Positions 26,434-36,392 of a DNA stretch of 64,000 bases are shown in pieces. This stretch comes from an uncultured Verrucomicrobiales bacterium. Its GTDB lineage: Bacteria; Verrucomicrobiota; Verrucomicrobiia; Verrucomicrobiales; DEV007. The notes beneath the pieces are model-generated. The model saw only the letters and a program-made list of their open reading frames with translations. It made no database searches and had not been told where the DNA came from. The stretch's first letter is position 1. Each line of letters starts with the position of its first letter. The stretch is taken from contig CALSSN010000004.1 in assembly GCA_943789025.1 (NCBI GenBank), positions 124,001 to 188,000 of the forward strand. The letters run 5' to 3'. Made by a program: the position numbers and the translations under genes.

Positions 26434-29400
26434 ATGAAACCACACCTTGCCCGCATCACCTGTCTGTTACTCCTCGCGCTGGTCTCCGGACTACCGGCAG
26501 CACTCTCCCCCCCGCCCGCCGACAAAGACCCGTGGCTGGCGGTCGAAGAGGCCATGGCGAAAGGGCTGCCGAAGACCGCCATCGAGCACCTCGAACCGAT
26601 CATCGCAGAGTCGCTGGCGCAAGGCGACCAGCCGCAGGCGGTCAAGGCACTGGGAACGAAAATCGCGCTCGAAGGACAGATTCAAGGCAGCCGCGCCGAG
26701 GAGCTGATCACCCGCCTCGAAGAAGCCATACCGAAATGGCCGGAACAGGCCCACCCGATTCTCGAGACCGTTCTAGCGCAGTGGTATTGGTCGTTTTTCC
26801 AACAGAACCGCTGGCGCTTCCTCAAGCGCACTCGCAGCGCCGAGCCACCCGGCGACGACATCCTCAGCTGGGACTTGCCGAGGATCCTGGCCGAGATCGA
26901 CGCGCACTTCCACGCCGCCCTCGCCGACCCGCAGGCGCTCACGGCGATCCCGATCGCGAGCTACGACGCCCTGCTCGAGAAAGGCAATGTTCCCGACAGC
27001 TACCGCCCGACCCTCTACGACTTCATCGCCCACGAGGCGCTGCGTTTCTACCAGGCCGGCGAGCAGGCTGGGTCGAGTGTGCGCGATGCCTTCATCCTGA
27101 GCGCCGACAGCCCGGCACTCGGCAGCAGCGATGAGTTTCTTGCCTGGCAGATCGAGACCACCGACACGACCTCGCCGAAGTTCAAGGCCGCCCTCCTCCT
27201 CCAGGACCTTCTCACCTCCCACCGGACCGCCGGTGACGACCGCCGCGACGCCTTCCTCGACGCCGAACTCGCGCGCATCCTCTGGGCCGAGTCACAGGCC
27301 AGCGGAGAAAACCTTCAGCAGCGTGCCTGCGCCGCGCTCGAGCGCTTCGCCACCGACCACGCTGATCACCCGCTCTCTGCCCGCGCCCGCGCCCGCTGGG
27401 CCCAGCTGCTGCGCAGCGCGGAACAACCCGCCGCTGCGCACCGGGTCGCTACGGTCGGCAAGCGCGCCTTCCCCGATACCCCCGGCGGCAACCAGTGCCA
27501 CAACCTCGTCGCCCAGATCGAGCAACCACACTCACAGGTCTATGCCGAGCGCGTCTGGAACTCGAGCCCGCCGGAAATCACGCTGCACTACCGCAACCTC
27601 GGCAAGGCCCACTTCCGGCTCGTGCGCTACGATTGGCAGGAACTCGTCCAGCACAAGGCCTGGCGGATTGGCAATGTCGACCACGAATTTCTCACCAAGC
27701 TGATCGGGAGAGAACCGACCATCGAGTGGTCGGCTGACCTGCCGCCCACCGAGGACTTCGTGGATCGCAACGAGACCATCCGGGTCCCCGGAGGCGCAAA
27801 CCTCGCACCCGGCTACTACTTCGTCCTCGCCAGCCACCACGAGGATTTTACCAGGACTGACTCCAATAAGACCCACTACCTCGGCTGCTGGGTCAGCGAC
27901 CTCGCCCTGGTCACCCGTGGCACCTGGGGCAGCGGCACGGTGTCCGGCCTCGTGCTGCATGCGGTCACTGGCGAACCGATCGCCGGCGCCGAAGTTTCTG
28001 CCTACCAGCGGCAGGACGACAACACGCGCGGGCGCATCGACACGACCAGCTCCGATGCTGACGGGCTGTTCTCGATGCAGATACCGGGAGACGGCTACCG
28101 GCAGGTCTCTCTGCACGCCATGCACGGCGACCACCAGGTGGCCACTCTGGAGGATGCCCGCGTCGGACAGCCGCGGAACCGGGAGAGCACCTTCTCGCGC
28201 AGCTTCTTGTTTACCGACCGCTCGCTATACCGTCCCGGCCAGACCATCGCCTTCAAGGCGATCGCCACCCGCTACGACCCGACACAGAACGACTACCAGG
28301 TGCTCGCCGACCAGAAGCTCACTGTCTATTTCCGCGACGCCAACGGCGAAGAGATCGCCAGTCAGGAGCTGCGCAGCAACCGCTTCGGGTCACTGCACGG
28401 GCACTTCACCGCGCCGCGCGACCGCCTGACTGGCAGGATGCGGATCGTCATCGAGGGTGAGGCACCGGGACAGGCACTCGTCAATGTCGAGGAATACAAG
28501 CGCCCGAAGTTCCAGGTCGAGATCGAGCCGCCAGAGACACCGGCAAAACTCGGCGACGAGGCCACCATCGTCGCCACCGCCACCGCCTATACCGGGGCCC
28601 CGATCGACGGCGCTCAGGTCAGCTACCGCGTCGTGCGCCAGGTGCGCTTCCCGGCCTGGCAGCGCTGGTGCGTCTGGCCGCCAATGCCACCGGTCCAGCC
28701 GCAGGAGATCGCCCACGGCAGCACCACCACCGGCACCGACGGAAGCTTCCAGATCACCTTCCCCACCCATCCCGACCCGGAGATCGCACCGAACAACGAG
28801 CCGGTCTTCCACTTCACCGTTCATGCCGACGTCACTGACCTGACCGGCGAGACCCGCTCCGCCGAGCTCGGCATCCAGGTCGGCTACACAGCACTGCAGG
28901 CAAGCATGGGCGCCAACACCTGGCAGGAGAAGGACAAGCCGGTGACGGTCACCGCGAGCACCCGCAGCCTCGACAGCCAGCCGCTCGCCGCCGCGGGAAC
29001 CATCATTATCCACCGGCTCCAACAGCCCGACCGCGTCCACCGCGGAGGCTTGCAGAGAACCAGAGACGGCCAGCCCGACCTGTCCTCCCCGAACAACTGG
29101 CAGCTGGCCGAGGCGGTGGCCGACAAGCCATTCCAAACCGACGCCTCGGGAAACACCACGGTGGAGTTCAAGCTGGCACCCGGCCACTACCGCGCTGTGC
29201 TCGCCACCGCGGACCGCTTCGGCAAGCCGGTCTCTGCCCTGCTGCCGATCACCGTCCTCGACCCGGAGGCCGACCACTGCCAGCTGCTCGTTCCCAGCCA
29301 GGTCGCCGCGCCGCGCTGGCAGTTCGAGCCGGGCGAGGAGTTCCGTGCGCTCTGGAGCACCGGCTACGACGAAGGTCGCGCCTTCCTCGAGATCGCCCAC

Positions 29401-32400
29401 CGCCGGAAGACAATCCACTCGCTCTGGACCGACCCGGGCCGCACCCAGCAGGCGATCGTCCTCCCGGTCACCGAGGAACTGCGCGGCGGCTTCACCCTGC
29501 GGGTCACCCAGCTACGCGAAAATCGGGCCTACCTCACCGAGCACCTGGTCCAGGTGCCGTGGACAAACAAGAACCTCCAGGTCCGCTGGGAGCACTTCAC
29601 CTCGAAACTCGAGCCGGGCGAGAAGCAGACGTGGAGCGCGATCGTCACCGGGCCGGACGCGGAGCGCGCGGTGGCCGAGGTCGCCGCAGTCCTCTACGAC
29701 GAGTCGCTCGACGCCTTCCTCCCGCATCAATGGCCAAACCGGCTGTCGGTCTTCTACAACGACAACTCGCAGCTCAGCCCGCGCTTCCACAACCGATTCG
29801 ATGCATTCCACCACGGCCTTGGCCACTGGAACTACCAGCAGCGCTCTGCTGCGCTCAAATACCGCAGCCTGCCCGCCCGCCTGCAGTTCACCAGACCACC
29901 CTCTCTGGGGCGGGCCTTCAGGTCCTCGGTGGCGACCGCTGCACCGGCTCCGATGGCGGCCATGGCGGCCGAACAAGGGCTTTCCGAAGACCCGTTTGGC
30001 GCAGACGATGAAGGAACTACAGCACGGCAGGACGCTGCGGAATCAGCGGCGGACCCATTCGGAGAATCTGCCGCGGCAAACGCAGCCGACCTGGACCAGG
30101 TCACGGTGCGCAGCAAGCTGCAGGAGACCGCCTTGTTCCTGCCCCAGATGACCACGGATGAAGACGGTAAGGTCCGCATCGAATTTACCGCGCCCGAGGC
30201 TCTCAGTTCGTGGAAGTTCATGGCCTTCGCGCACGACACCGAGCTCCGCTCCGGCCTGCTCCAGGACAGCGCGGTCACCACTCGCGACATCCTCGTCCAG
30301 CCGAACCCGCCGCGCTTCCTGCGCGAGGCCGACACCCTCGAGTTCACCGTCAAGGTGGTCAATACCTCGCCCACCACCCAGACGGGCAACGTCCGGCTCA
30401 CGCTGACCGAGGCCCGCAGCGGCGCCTCCGCCGACCAGGCGCTCGGCAATACCGGGAACACCCGCGACTTCGAGATCCCGGCCAATGAGTCGCGCAGCTT
30501 CGCGTGGCGGCTCGAGGTTCCTGACGGCACCCCGTTGCTTACTTACCGGGCCGTCGCCTCGACCGGGCGGCTCTCCGACGGTGAGGAAGGCTTTGTTCCA
30601 GTCCTGCCGCGCCGGAGCCTGGTAACCGAGTCGCTACCGCTTCCGGTTCGCAGCGCCGGCACCCATCACTTCGAGTTCAGCAAACTGCTGGCCGCCGCCG
30701 ACTCCGACTCGCTCCAGCACCAGAGCCTGACCGTGCAGATGGTCTCTAACCCGGCCTGGTATGCCGTGATGGCGCTGCCCTACCTCATGGAGTTCCCGCA
30801 CCAGTGCTCGGAACAGGTGTTTTCGCGCCTCTACGCCAATGCACTGGCCCGCCACATCGCCCTCTCCGACCCGAAAATCCGCAACGTCTTCGACCAGTGG
30901 CAGACGGCAGGCGGGGACACTCTTGAGAGCCCGCTGGAGAACAACGAAGACCTTGTGCAGCTCATGCTCGAGGAGACGCCGTGGCTCCGGGACGCGGCGG
31001 ACGAGGCGACCGCGCGCCGCAACGTCGGCCTGCTCTTCGACGACAACCGGCTGAGTTCCGAGATCGCCCGTGCCGCCCGCCAGCTCGCCGAAGCGCAGCG
31101 CGAGGACGGTGCCTGGCCGTGGTTCCCGGGAGGCCCCGCCAGCGACCACATCACCCTGCATATCACCACTGGCCTGGCCCGGCTCCGCCACCTCGGGGTG
31201 GAAGACGTCGACCTCCAGCCTGCGCTGCGCGCACTCGCACACCTCGACGGGTGGATCGAGCAATCCTACCGCCGCATCCTTGAGCACCCGGATTCCAGGG
31301 ACAAGAACCACCTCACGCCGGCCATCGCCTTCTACCTCTATGGCCGGAGCTTCTACCTCGATGACAAACCGATCGAGGACCGGCACCGCGAGGCGCTCGA
31401 CTACTTCCTCGGGCAGGCGAAGGAATACTGGCTCGAAATCGGCAACCGCCAGTCGCAGGCCCATCTCGCTCTGGCCCTGCAGCGCTTCGGCAAGGACCAG
31501 GCCACCCCACAGGATATCCTCGCCTCGCTGCGCGAACACGCCGTCAGCGATGCCGAGCTCGGCATGTTCTGGCGCGACACCGAACTCTCGTGGTGGTGGT
31601 ATCGCGCCCCCATCGAAACCCAGGCACTGATGATCGAGGCCTTCGACGAGGTGGCGAAAGACCCGGACGCGGTCGAGGAACTGAAAATCTGGCTGCTTAA
31701 GCAGAAGCAGACGCGTGACTGGAAAACCACCAAGGCCACCGCCGACGCCGTCTACGCACTGCTGCTGCGCGGCACCGACCTGCTCGCTTCCGACGCACTC
31801 GTCCGCGTCAAGCTCGGTGACCGCGAGATCGAGCCGGCAAAGGTCGAGGCCGGCACGGGCTTTTATGAAGAACGCCTCCAAGCCGCCGAGATCTCGCCCG
31901 CGATGGGCCAGGTGGAAGTGAGCAAAGAAGACCAGGGCGTGGCGTGGGGTGGCCTGCACTGGCAGTATCTCGAGTCGCTCGAGAAGATCACGCCGCACCA
32001 GGGCACGCCGCTGACCCTGGTAAAAAAGATCTTCAAAAAAGAGAATTCCGACGCCGGCCCGGTCCTCCATGCCGTGAAGCCCGGCGCCCCGCTGGCGGTC
32101 GGTGACGAGCTGGTGGTCCGGCTCGAGCTGCGCAGCGACCGCGACATGGAATACCTGCATCTCAAGGACCAGCGGGGATCGGGCACCGAGCCGGTCGATG
32201 TTCTCTCAGGATACCGCTACCAGGACGGTCTCGCCTTCTACCAGAGCACCCGCGACACCGCCAGCCACTTCTTCATCGACTACCTGCCCAAGGGGACCTA
32301 CGTCTTCGAATACTCGCTGCGAATCCAGCACCGCGGCCGCTACCAGAGCGGCATGGCCAATATCCAGTGCATGTATGCGCCGGAGTTTAACAGCCACTCG

Positions 32401-32427
32401 CAGAGCTTTCTCACGGATGTCGAGTAG
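26434..32427 (+). CDS. Giant alpha-2-macroglobulin family protein with thioester
   Basis: This 1997-residue secreted protein has a signal peptide (ITCLLLLALVSGLPAALS), an N-terminal helical TPR-like part (about 35-330), several macroglobulin-type beta domains (about 360-1150), a bait-like hinge with two DPFG repeats (about 1190-1215), and a central A2M domain (SKLQETALFLPQMTTDEDGKV, SSWKFMAFAHDTELRSG; about 1220-1310). The thioester motif is FPHQCSEQVFSRL with Cys1458 and Gln1461, so covalent trapping is possible. The thioester-domain helices continue past residue 1750. Bacterial A2Ms trap proteases near the cell envelope, and usually pair with a penicillin-binding protein PbpC; none is next to this one. 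No lipobox cysteine is present in the signal, so it may be periplasmic rather than lipid-anchored. Confidence 0.93.
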   Translation: MKPHLARITCLLLLALVSGLPAALSPPPADKDPWLAVEEAMAKGLPKTAIEHLEPIIAESLAQGDQPQAVKALGTKIALEGQIQGSRAEELITRLEEAIPKWPEQAHPILETVLAQWYWSFFQQNRWRFLKRTRSAEPPGDDILSWDLPRILAEIDAHFHAALADPQALTAIPIASYDALLEKGNVPDSYRPTLYDFIAHEALRFYQAGEQAGSSVRDAFILSADSPALGSSDEFLAWQIETTDTTSPKFKAALLLQDLLTSHRTAGDDRRDAFLDAELARILWAESQASGENLQQRACAALERFATDHADHPLSARARARWAQLLRSAEQPAAAHRVATVGKRAFPDTPGGNQCHNLVAQIEQPHSQVYAERVWNSSPPEITLHYRNLGKAHFRLVRYDWQELVQHKAWRIGNVDHEFLTKLIGREPTIEWSADLPPTEDFVDRNETIRVPGGANLAPGYYFVLASHHEDFTRTDSNKTHYLGCWVSDLALVTRGTWGSGTVSGLVLHAVTGEPIAGAEVSAYQRQDDNTRGRIDTTSSDADGLFSMQIPGDGYRQVSLHAMHGDHQVATLEDARVGQPRNRESTFSRSFLFTDRSLYRPGQTIAFKAIATRYDPTQNDYQVLADQKLTVYFRDANGEEIASQELRSNRFGSLHGHFTAPRDRLTGRMRIVIEGEAPGQALVNVEEYKRPKFQVEIEPPETPAKLGDEATIVATATAYTGAPIDGAQVSYRVVRQVRFPAWQRWCVWPPMPPVQPQEIAHGSTTTGTDGSFQITFPTHPDPEIAPNNEPVFHFTVHADVTDLTGETRSAELGIQVGYTALQASMGANTWQEKDKPVTVTASTRSLDSQPLAAAGTIIIHRLQQPDRVHRGGLQRTRDGQPDLSSPNNWQLAEAVADKPFQTDASGNTTVEFKLAPGHYRAVLATADRFGKPVSALLPITVLDPEADHCQLLVPSQVAAPRWQFEPGEEFRALWSTGYDEGRAFLEIAHRRKTIHSLWTDPGRTQQAIVLPVTEELRGGFTLRVTQLRENRAYLTEHLVQVPWTNKNLQVRWEHFTSKLEPGEKQTWSAIVTGPDAERAVAEVAAVLYDESLDAFLPHQWPNRLSVFYNDNSQLSPRFHNRFDAFHHGLGHWNYQQRSAALKYRSLPARLQFTRPPSLGRAFRSSVATAAPAPMAAMAAEQGLSEDPFGADDEGTTARQDAAESAADPFGESAAANAADLDQVTVRSKLQETALFLPQMTTDEDGKVRIEFTAPEALSSWKFMAFAHDTELRSGLLQDSAVTTRDILVQPNPPRFLREADTLEFTVKVVNTSPTTQTGNVRLTLTEARSGASADQALGNTGNTRDFEIPANESRSFAWRLEVPDGTPLLTYRAVASTGRLSDGEEGFVPVLPRRSLVTESLPLPVRSAGTHHFEFSKLLAAADSDSLQHQSLTVQMVSNPAWYAVMALPYLMEFPHQCSEQVFSRLYANALARHIALSDPKIRNVFDQWQTAGGDTLESPLENNEDLVQLMLEETPWLRDAADEATARRNVGLLFDDNRLSSEIARAARQLAEAQREDGAWPWFPGGPASDHITLHITTGLARLRHLGVEDVDLQPALRALAHLDGWIEQSYRRILEHPDSRDKNHLTPAIAFYLYGRSFYLDDKPIEDRHREALDYFLGQAKEYWLEIGNRQSQAHLALALQRFGKDQATPQDILASLREHAVSDAELGMFWRDTELSWWWYRAPIETQALMIEAFDEVAKDPDAVEELKIWLLKQKQTRDWKTTKATADAVYALLLRGTDLLASDALVRVKLGDREIEPAKVEAGTGFYEERLQAAEISPAMGQVEVSKEDQGVAWGGLHWQYLESLEKITPHQGTPLTLVKKIFKKENSDAGPVLHAVKPGAPLAVGDELVVRLELRSDRDMEYLHLKDQRGSGTEPVDVLSGYRYQDGLAFYQSTRDTASHFFIDYLPKGTYVFEYSLRIQHRGRYQSGMANIQCMYAPEFNSHSQSFLTDVE

Positions 32428-32523
32428 GTCATCAGAAGTCGGAATTGCCAATTTCTGACTGTTACAATTCTCTTTGAATTTTGTAGTGGAATGTCACTCC
32501 CGCATCCACCAAGATTAAACACA

Positions 32524-34605
32524 ATGGTTTCACAACATATCAGTCTTCCAGGCACACTCTTCTCTCTCACCCTGGCCCTCGCGCTCGGCTTTTCTCTTGC
32601 TGCCACTGCCCAGGACACTGCCGTATCCGATCCCGGCAGCTACCTCCCGGCGGAAACGACTGCCGTTCTGAACCTGCGGGAATTATCTGTCTTCAGCGAC
32701 CTCAATGAAAACCACCCGGTCCGGCGCTTCGCTGCCCATCCCGCCTTCGAAAACCTGATCGATTGCTGGTGCGAAGAACTTGATCTCACAGTTGCTGCCG
32801 AGACCAACGAGACAAGTCTGTCCACGATCATGGGCGAGTCGCTTGGACTCGAAGAAGATGAGTTTTCCCGCCTCTTCCCTGGGCAGTTTACTCTGGCAGT
32901 CCATATCGACGTTATCCGGATCATGGAGGCGCTTAAGGCGAAGATCTTCTCACAGGCCACTGATGAGCCGAACATCTCCGACTTCATCGGTGGAGTTCTC
33001 GTCGCAGATACCACCGCCGACGAGGAGCGCCTCGCCGAACTCCTCGAAAATGCCGCAAACGCTTCTGCCAGCAGCTTGAACACCCCGGCAGAGGTAAGTG
33101 TCGTCCGCGAGAAAGGTGGCGACCAGAACCTCATCCGGCTCAAGATCAAGCGGGGAGACTCTGATGCGTATACCGTCGACTCGGCGCACGTCGACGGTAA
33201 GTTTGTGGTCAGCCTCAGCCCGAACACCGACTATTTCCACAGTGTCCTTCAGCATCTCGGCACCGAAACGGCGAGTCAAGGTTCCCTCGCCGACTCAGAA
33301 GTTTACGCCAGGGCCCGCAACCAACTCATCGACCCGGATCTCTTTTTCTACGTCGTCCTCGAGGACACCATGAAGACGATCGACCAGGCCATCACTGAGG
33401 CTTACTCTCAGATGGCCGAAGCCGGACCAAATCCAGTCACTATGATGGTGCCGGAGGCCAACATCAGGAGGGTTCTCGGGCTCACTGATTTCAAGGACAT
33501 GACGCTGGCAGCCAAGATCCAACCGACCGGTGCTGAATACCTGGCCGAATTCGCCATGAGCGGCCGCACTGGCCTTCCCCTCAAGCTCATGGAGTATGGT
33601 GAGTCCGGCATCTCTCTCCCGGATTTCGACCCCACCGGCCTCAAAAAGCTTCAGGTCACCTCGTTCGACTTTTCCAGGATGCTGAATACGATCCTCGACT
33701 ATGCACCTCAGATCTCGCCCATGCTCGCGGGGATGCTGGACATGCAGTTGATGAATCTCCAGACCCAGGGACTTGATATCCGCGGAGGGCTCATCCCCAG
33801 CCTTGGCGAAGGCTTCACCGTCATCGAGACCTACGTCACTCCCACCCCAGATCCCGAACAACTTCCCAGTTCGATCTGGATGCTTGGCTGTGACGACCCG
33901 GACGGGCTCACCGCTGCGATCGAGGGGTTAAAAAAGATCGTCCAGCAAAGCCTGCCTCTTGAAGAGAAAGAGCCCCGTACATTCATGGATACCACCATTC
34001 ATGGTATCGGCGGTATGGACTTCGTGATCAGTCAGATGGCTCCCGGGGTTACGGATGCTGTCCTCGATTACGCCATCGTCGACGATCAGTTGGTTATCAC
34101 CGTGGGGGAGGCCAGCGCGATGGAACACGCCATCACCAACTTGAAGAACGGCGGCCACGACCTCACCGAGTTCGAAGCCCTCGGCGAATCATGGAACCGC
34201 TGGGACTCTGAAAACCTTGTCGCTTTCACCTACCTGGATGTCGCCAACCTTGTGCGCACTCTCCTTCTTGGCATAGGCGAAGGACTGGATGCCAGTGCCG
34301 AGGCTGAAGAAGTAATCGCTGAGGCTGAAGAAGCAATCGCTGAGGCTGATGCTGCGCTGGCTGAGTTTGAGGAAGAAGGTGAAACTGAGGCCAGGGAAGT
34401 TCCCGATCCGGCCGAAGCGGAAGAGCAAGCGGAGGCTGAAGAAGAAGAAGCACAACCCGAGCGGAAGATATTCACCGACGTAATCGCTAAAAGCCTTGAG
34501 GCCCTTTCCGACCTCAGTGGCATGCGCTTCTACCTCACCGATAAGAGTTACCAGACTGAGAACTCGTTCCTCAGCCGCGGCTTCTTCGGCGAGAAGCCCG
34601 AGTAG
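32524..34605 (+). CDS. Secreted hypothetical protein with acidic alanine-glutamate repeat
   Basis: This 693-residue protein starts with a clear signal peptide (about 8-31, cut near LAATAQD). The start is chosen at ATG 32524; an in-frame ATG at 32491 adds 11 residues and is possible. The body (about 45-570) is a mixed alpha/beta chain with two similar-looking stretches, each with a FTLAVHID- or FDFSRML-type strand; it resembles no family I can name. Residues about 590-640 form a low-complexity acidic helix of EAEEAIAEAD type, likely coiled or disordered. It follows the alpha-2-macroglobulin with 96 bases between, so a linked envelope function is possible. Confidence 0.6.
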   Translation: MVSQHISLPGTLFSLTLALALGFSLAATAQDTAVSDPGSYLPAETTAVLNLRELSVFSDLNENHPVRRFAAHPAFENLIDCWCEELDLTVAAETNETSLSTIMGESLGLEEDEFSRLFPGQFTLAVHIDVIRIMEALKAKIFSQATDEPNISDFIGGVLVADTTADEERLAELLENAANASASSLNTPAEVSVVREKGGDQNLIRLKIKRGDSDAYTVDSAHVDGKFVVSLSPNTDYFHSVLQHLGTETASQGSLADSEVYARARNQLIDPDLFFYVVLEDTMKTIDQAITEAYSQMAEAGPNPVTMMVPEANIRRVLGLTDFKDMTLAAKIQPTGAEYLAEFAMSGRTGLPLKLMEYGESGISLPDFDPTGLKKLQVTSFDFSRMLNTILDYAPQISPMLAGMLDMQLMNLQTQGLDIRGGLIPSLGEGFTVIETYVTPTPDPEQLPSSIWMLGCDDPDGLTAAIEGLKKIVQQSLPLEEKEPRTFMDTTIHGIGGMDFVISQMAPGVTDAVLDYAIVDDQLVITVGEASAMEHAITNLKNGGHDLTEFEALGESWNRWDSENLVAFTYLDVANLVRTLLLGIGEGLDASAEAEEVIAEAEEAIAEADAALAEFEEEGETEAREVPDPAEAEEQAEAEEEEAQPERKIFTDVIAKSLEALSDLSGMRFYLTDKSYQTENSFLSRGFFGEKPE

Positions 34606-34615
34606 TGAGTCGCGG

Positions 34616-34646
34616 CCGCGCGATGGCGCGCGGTTCGCCGTCTTTC
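34616..34646 (+). terminator. Hairpin terminator between convergent genes
   Basis: The sequence has a 7-bp perfect stem CCGCGCG-ATGG-CGCGCGG (34616-34633) just after the stop of the acidic-repeat protein, then TTCGCCGTCTTTC. The T run is poor, so a classical rho-independent terminator is doubtful, but a strong stem between two converging genes fits a transcript end for either side. Confidence 0.35.
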
Positions 34647-35526
34647 AACCCCCGCTTCCAAAGAGATCCTCTAAGGCCTCTCTGATTTCTGGGTGCTGGA
34701 ACGTGAAGCCGGAAGCGACCGCCTTGTCCGCATTCGGACGGATGCTGTGAAGCGCCAGGTCGCTTAACCCGCCGAGCGCTAACCGCAGGGCGAAGGCCGG
34801 AGCTGGCAGGATCGCCGGGCGGCGTGCTACCCGCGCCATCGCCTTGGTAAACTCCGCATTGGTCACCGACCGTGGGGAGGCCGCATTGACCGGGCCGTCG
34901 AGGCTCTGGCAAGCGAGCGCGTGCACGAACAAGGCTGCCGCGTCTTCGAGGTGAATCCACGGCATCCACTGCCTTCCTGACCCGACCCGGCCACCGAGGC
35001 CAGAACGAAACATCCGGTAAAGAAGACGACCAGCACCCCCTTCAGAGGCCAAGACCATTCCCAGCCTCAGCATTACTACCCGCGTTGTTTCTTCTGCAGT
35101 GGCAGTAGCGGCCGCAGCCTCCCACTTTGTGACCACCTCAGAGAGGAAACCCACCCCGGCAGGTGCGTCTTCTGAAAGTTCTTCACTTCCACGGTCCCCG
35201 TAGTAGTTGGCTCCCGAGGCACTGATCAGCACCGCTGGTGGACGCTCCGCTGATCGGATCGCCGCAACCACCATTCGGGTCCCTGCTTCTCGGCTTTCGA
35301 GAATTTTTTGTTTTTTCTTTGCCGTCCAGAGACCAAAGATCGGTTCCCCGGCAAGGTGGATGATAGCGTCAAGCCCATTCACATCCAAGGGAGCAGTGAA
35401 CTTCCTTGCTTCCGCTGACCTCGGTTCTCTGGAAAAAGGCACCACCCGACAACCCGCTGCCTCAAGCCTCAATACAACCGCTTTCCCGAGAAGCCCGGAT
35501 GCCCCGGTTACTCCCACTACTCTCAT
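34645..35526 (-). CDS. yfcH: TIGR01777-type NAD-dependent epimerase (YfcH-like)
   Basis: This 293-residue short-chain dehydrogenase-like protein has the NAD-binding start VGVTGASGLLGKAV, a middle with IIHLAGEPI and W-T/K-K-K-Q-K-I-L-E-S-R, SASGANYYGD (active Tyr), MLRLGMVLA, and a C-terminal DUF1731 end (RPNADKAVASGFTFQHPEI). These match the TIGR01777/YfcH family. The biochemical substrate is not known. Its ATG overlaps the stop of the upstream amidase-like gene by four bases (35523-35526), so the two are coupled in translation. Confidence 0.88.
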   Translation of the reverse strand: MRVVGVTGASGLLGKAVVLRLEAAGCRVVPFSREPRSAEARKFTAPLDVNGLDAIIHLAGEPIFGLWTAKKKQKILESREAGTRMVVAAIRSAERPPAVLISASGANYYGDRGSEELSEDAPAGVGFLSEVVTKWEAAAATATAEETTRVVMLRLGMVLASEGGAGRLLYRMFRSGLGGRVGSGRQWMPWIHLEDAAALFVHALACQSLDGPVNAASPRSVTNAEFTKAMARVARRPAILPAPAFALRLALGGLSDLALHSIRPNADKAVASGFTFQHPEIREALEDLFGSGG

Positions 35527-36392
35527 CGCAGAACAATCTGATCCTGTGCGTCCTTATCTCTCTGCTCCACTCCCGCCCAACCTGGAAGCCCCTCATTCAG
35601 ACCACCGAGAACAGTTTTATCTGGGAAAAGCCGCCCGAGACAGCCCCCGCTCCCCCCATGCAAAGTGACGGGAATTTGCCCGACTCGGGCGCGGAGGAAA
35701 AGCACCAACTCATGGAGCGCTCGGAGCTGGGATTCTGAAATCGTGGAGTGATCAAAGTCTCCGGAAACACACACGTGAATGTTTCTTCTATCTTTAATTG
35801 ATGGATCGCTTTGATGATCCAGACGCCCTGAGAAAATAATCCCCTCGCCGTGAGAAGGTTCTTCTCCGATCAGAAAATGATAGGTCTGATTGCCGTCAAT
35901 CCCGAGGACAACCTGCCGCATGGCATTCAAATACCGAGAATGTTTGGCGGCAAAACCGGTAGCGTGAATGACAATCTCAGACCATTCCACGGCAGCCTGT
36001 GTCTGGTCTGAGACCTCAGATCTTACTTTTTCGTCCAGACACATCCATTGTTTGGGAAGTATGGAGAAGTCGTAAGCACAGGAAACCTGAGCGGGAAGAG
36101 GCTCAGCAGAAGCCACCCGATTTTCCTTCAAGCTTGGCGCCCGGGTCCTCACCCGATAGACTGCCGAACCGGGAATGGATGGTCGGGTAGCAAGAGAGCC
36201 GAAACCGGACTTGGTTCTAAACCCGACAGCTCCGGCAGCAGTAAGGCTGTCTGCAGAACTGGGTGCGGTCAGCGATCCGAAAACCATCAAACCAAGGCAT
36301 GAGAAAATAAGAAAAAGAACGACCGACACAGGCTGAGTCAGCCGAGCATTGGTAGCCTTCCCCGAGCTTCGTAATTTTCTGATACTGAGCAC
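35523..36392 (-). CDS. Membrane-anchored N-acetylmuramoyl-L-alanine amidase-like protein
   Basis: This 289-residue protein has an N-terminal transmembrane segment (about 22-41, VVLFLIFSCLGLMVFGS) and an Amidase_2/PGRP-like domain in residues about 135-265. The zinc ligands expected for the fold look intact: His143 in EIVIHATGF, His245 in VTLHGGSGG and Cys251 in GGCLGRLFPDK. YHFLIGEEP and VCVSGDFDHSTISESQL are typical framework motifs. The enzyme would cut the lactyl-peptide bond in peptidoglycan on the outside. The start is GTG at 36390-36392. It overlaps the epimerase downstream. The domain is more diverged than usual, so activity needs testing. Confidence 0.65.
   Translation of the reverse strand: MLSIRKLRSSGKATNARLTQPVSVVLFLIFSCLGLMVFGSLTAPSSADSLTAAGAVGFRTKSGFGSLATRPSIPGSAVYRVRTRAPSLKENRVASAEPLPAQVSCAYDFSILPKQWMCLDEKVRSEVSDQTQAAVEWSEIVIHATGFAAKHSRYLNAMRQVVLGIDGNQTYHFLIGEEPSHGEGIIFSGRLDHQSDPSIKDRRNIHVCVSGDFDHSTISESQLRALHELVLFLRARVGQIPVTLHGGSGGCLGRLFPDKTVLGGLNEGLPGWAGVEQRDKDAQDQIVLR

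Noticed and set aside
30634..32160. Long antisense open frame (508 codons) opposite the alpha-2-macroglobulin
   Set aside because: The high-G+C codon use of the real gene keeps the opposite strand open. No family motif or ribosome site supports it. The same applies to 28390-29418.
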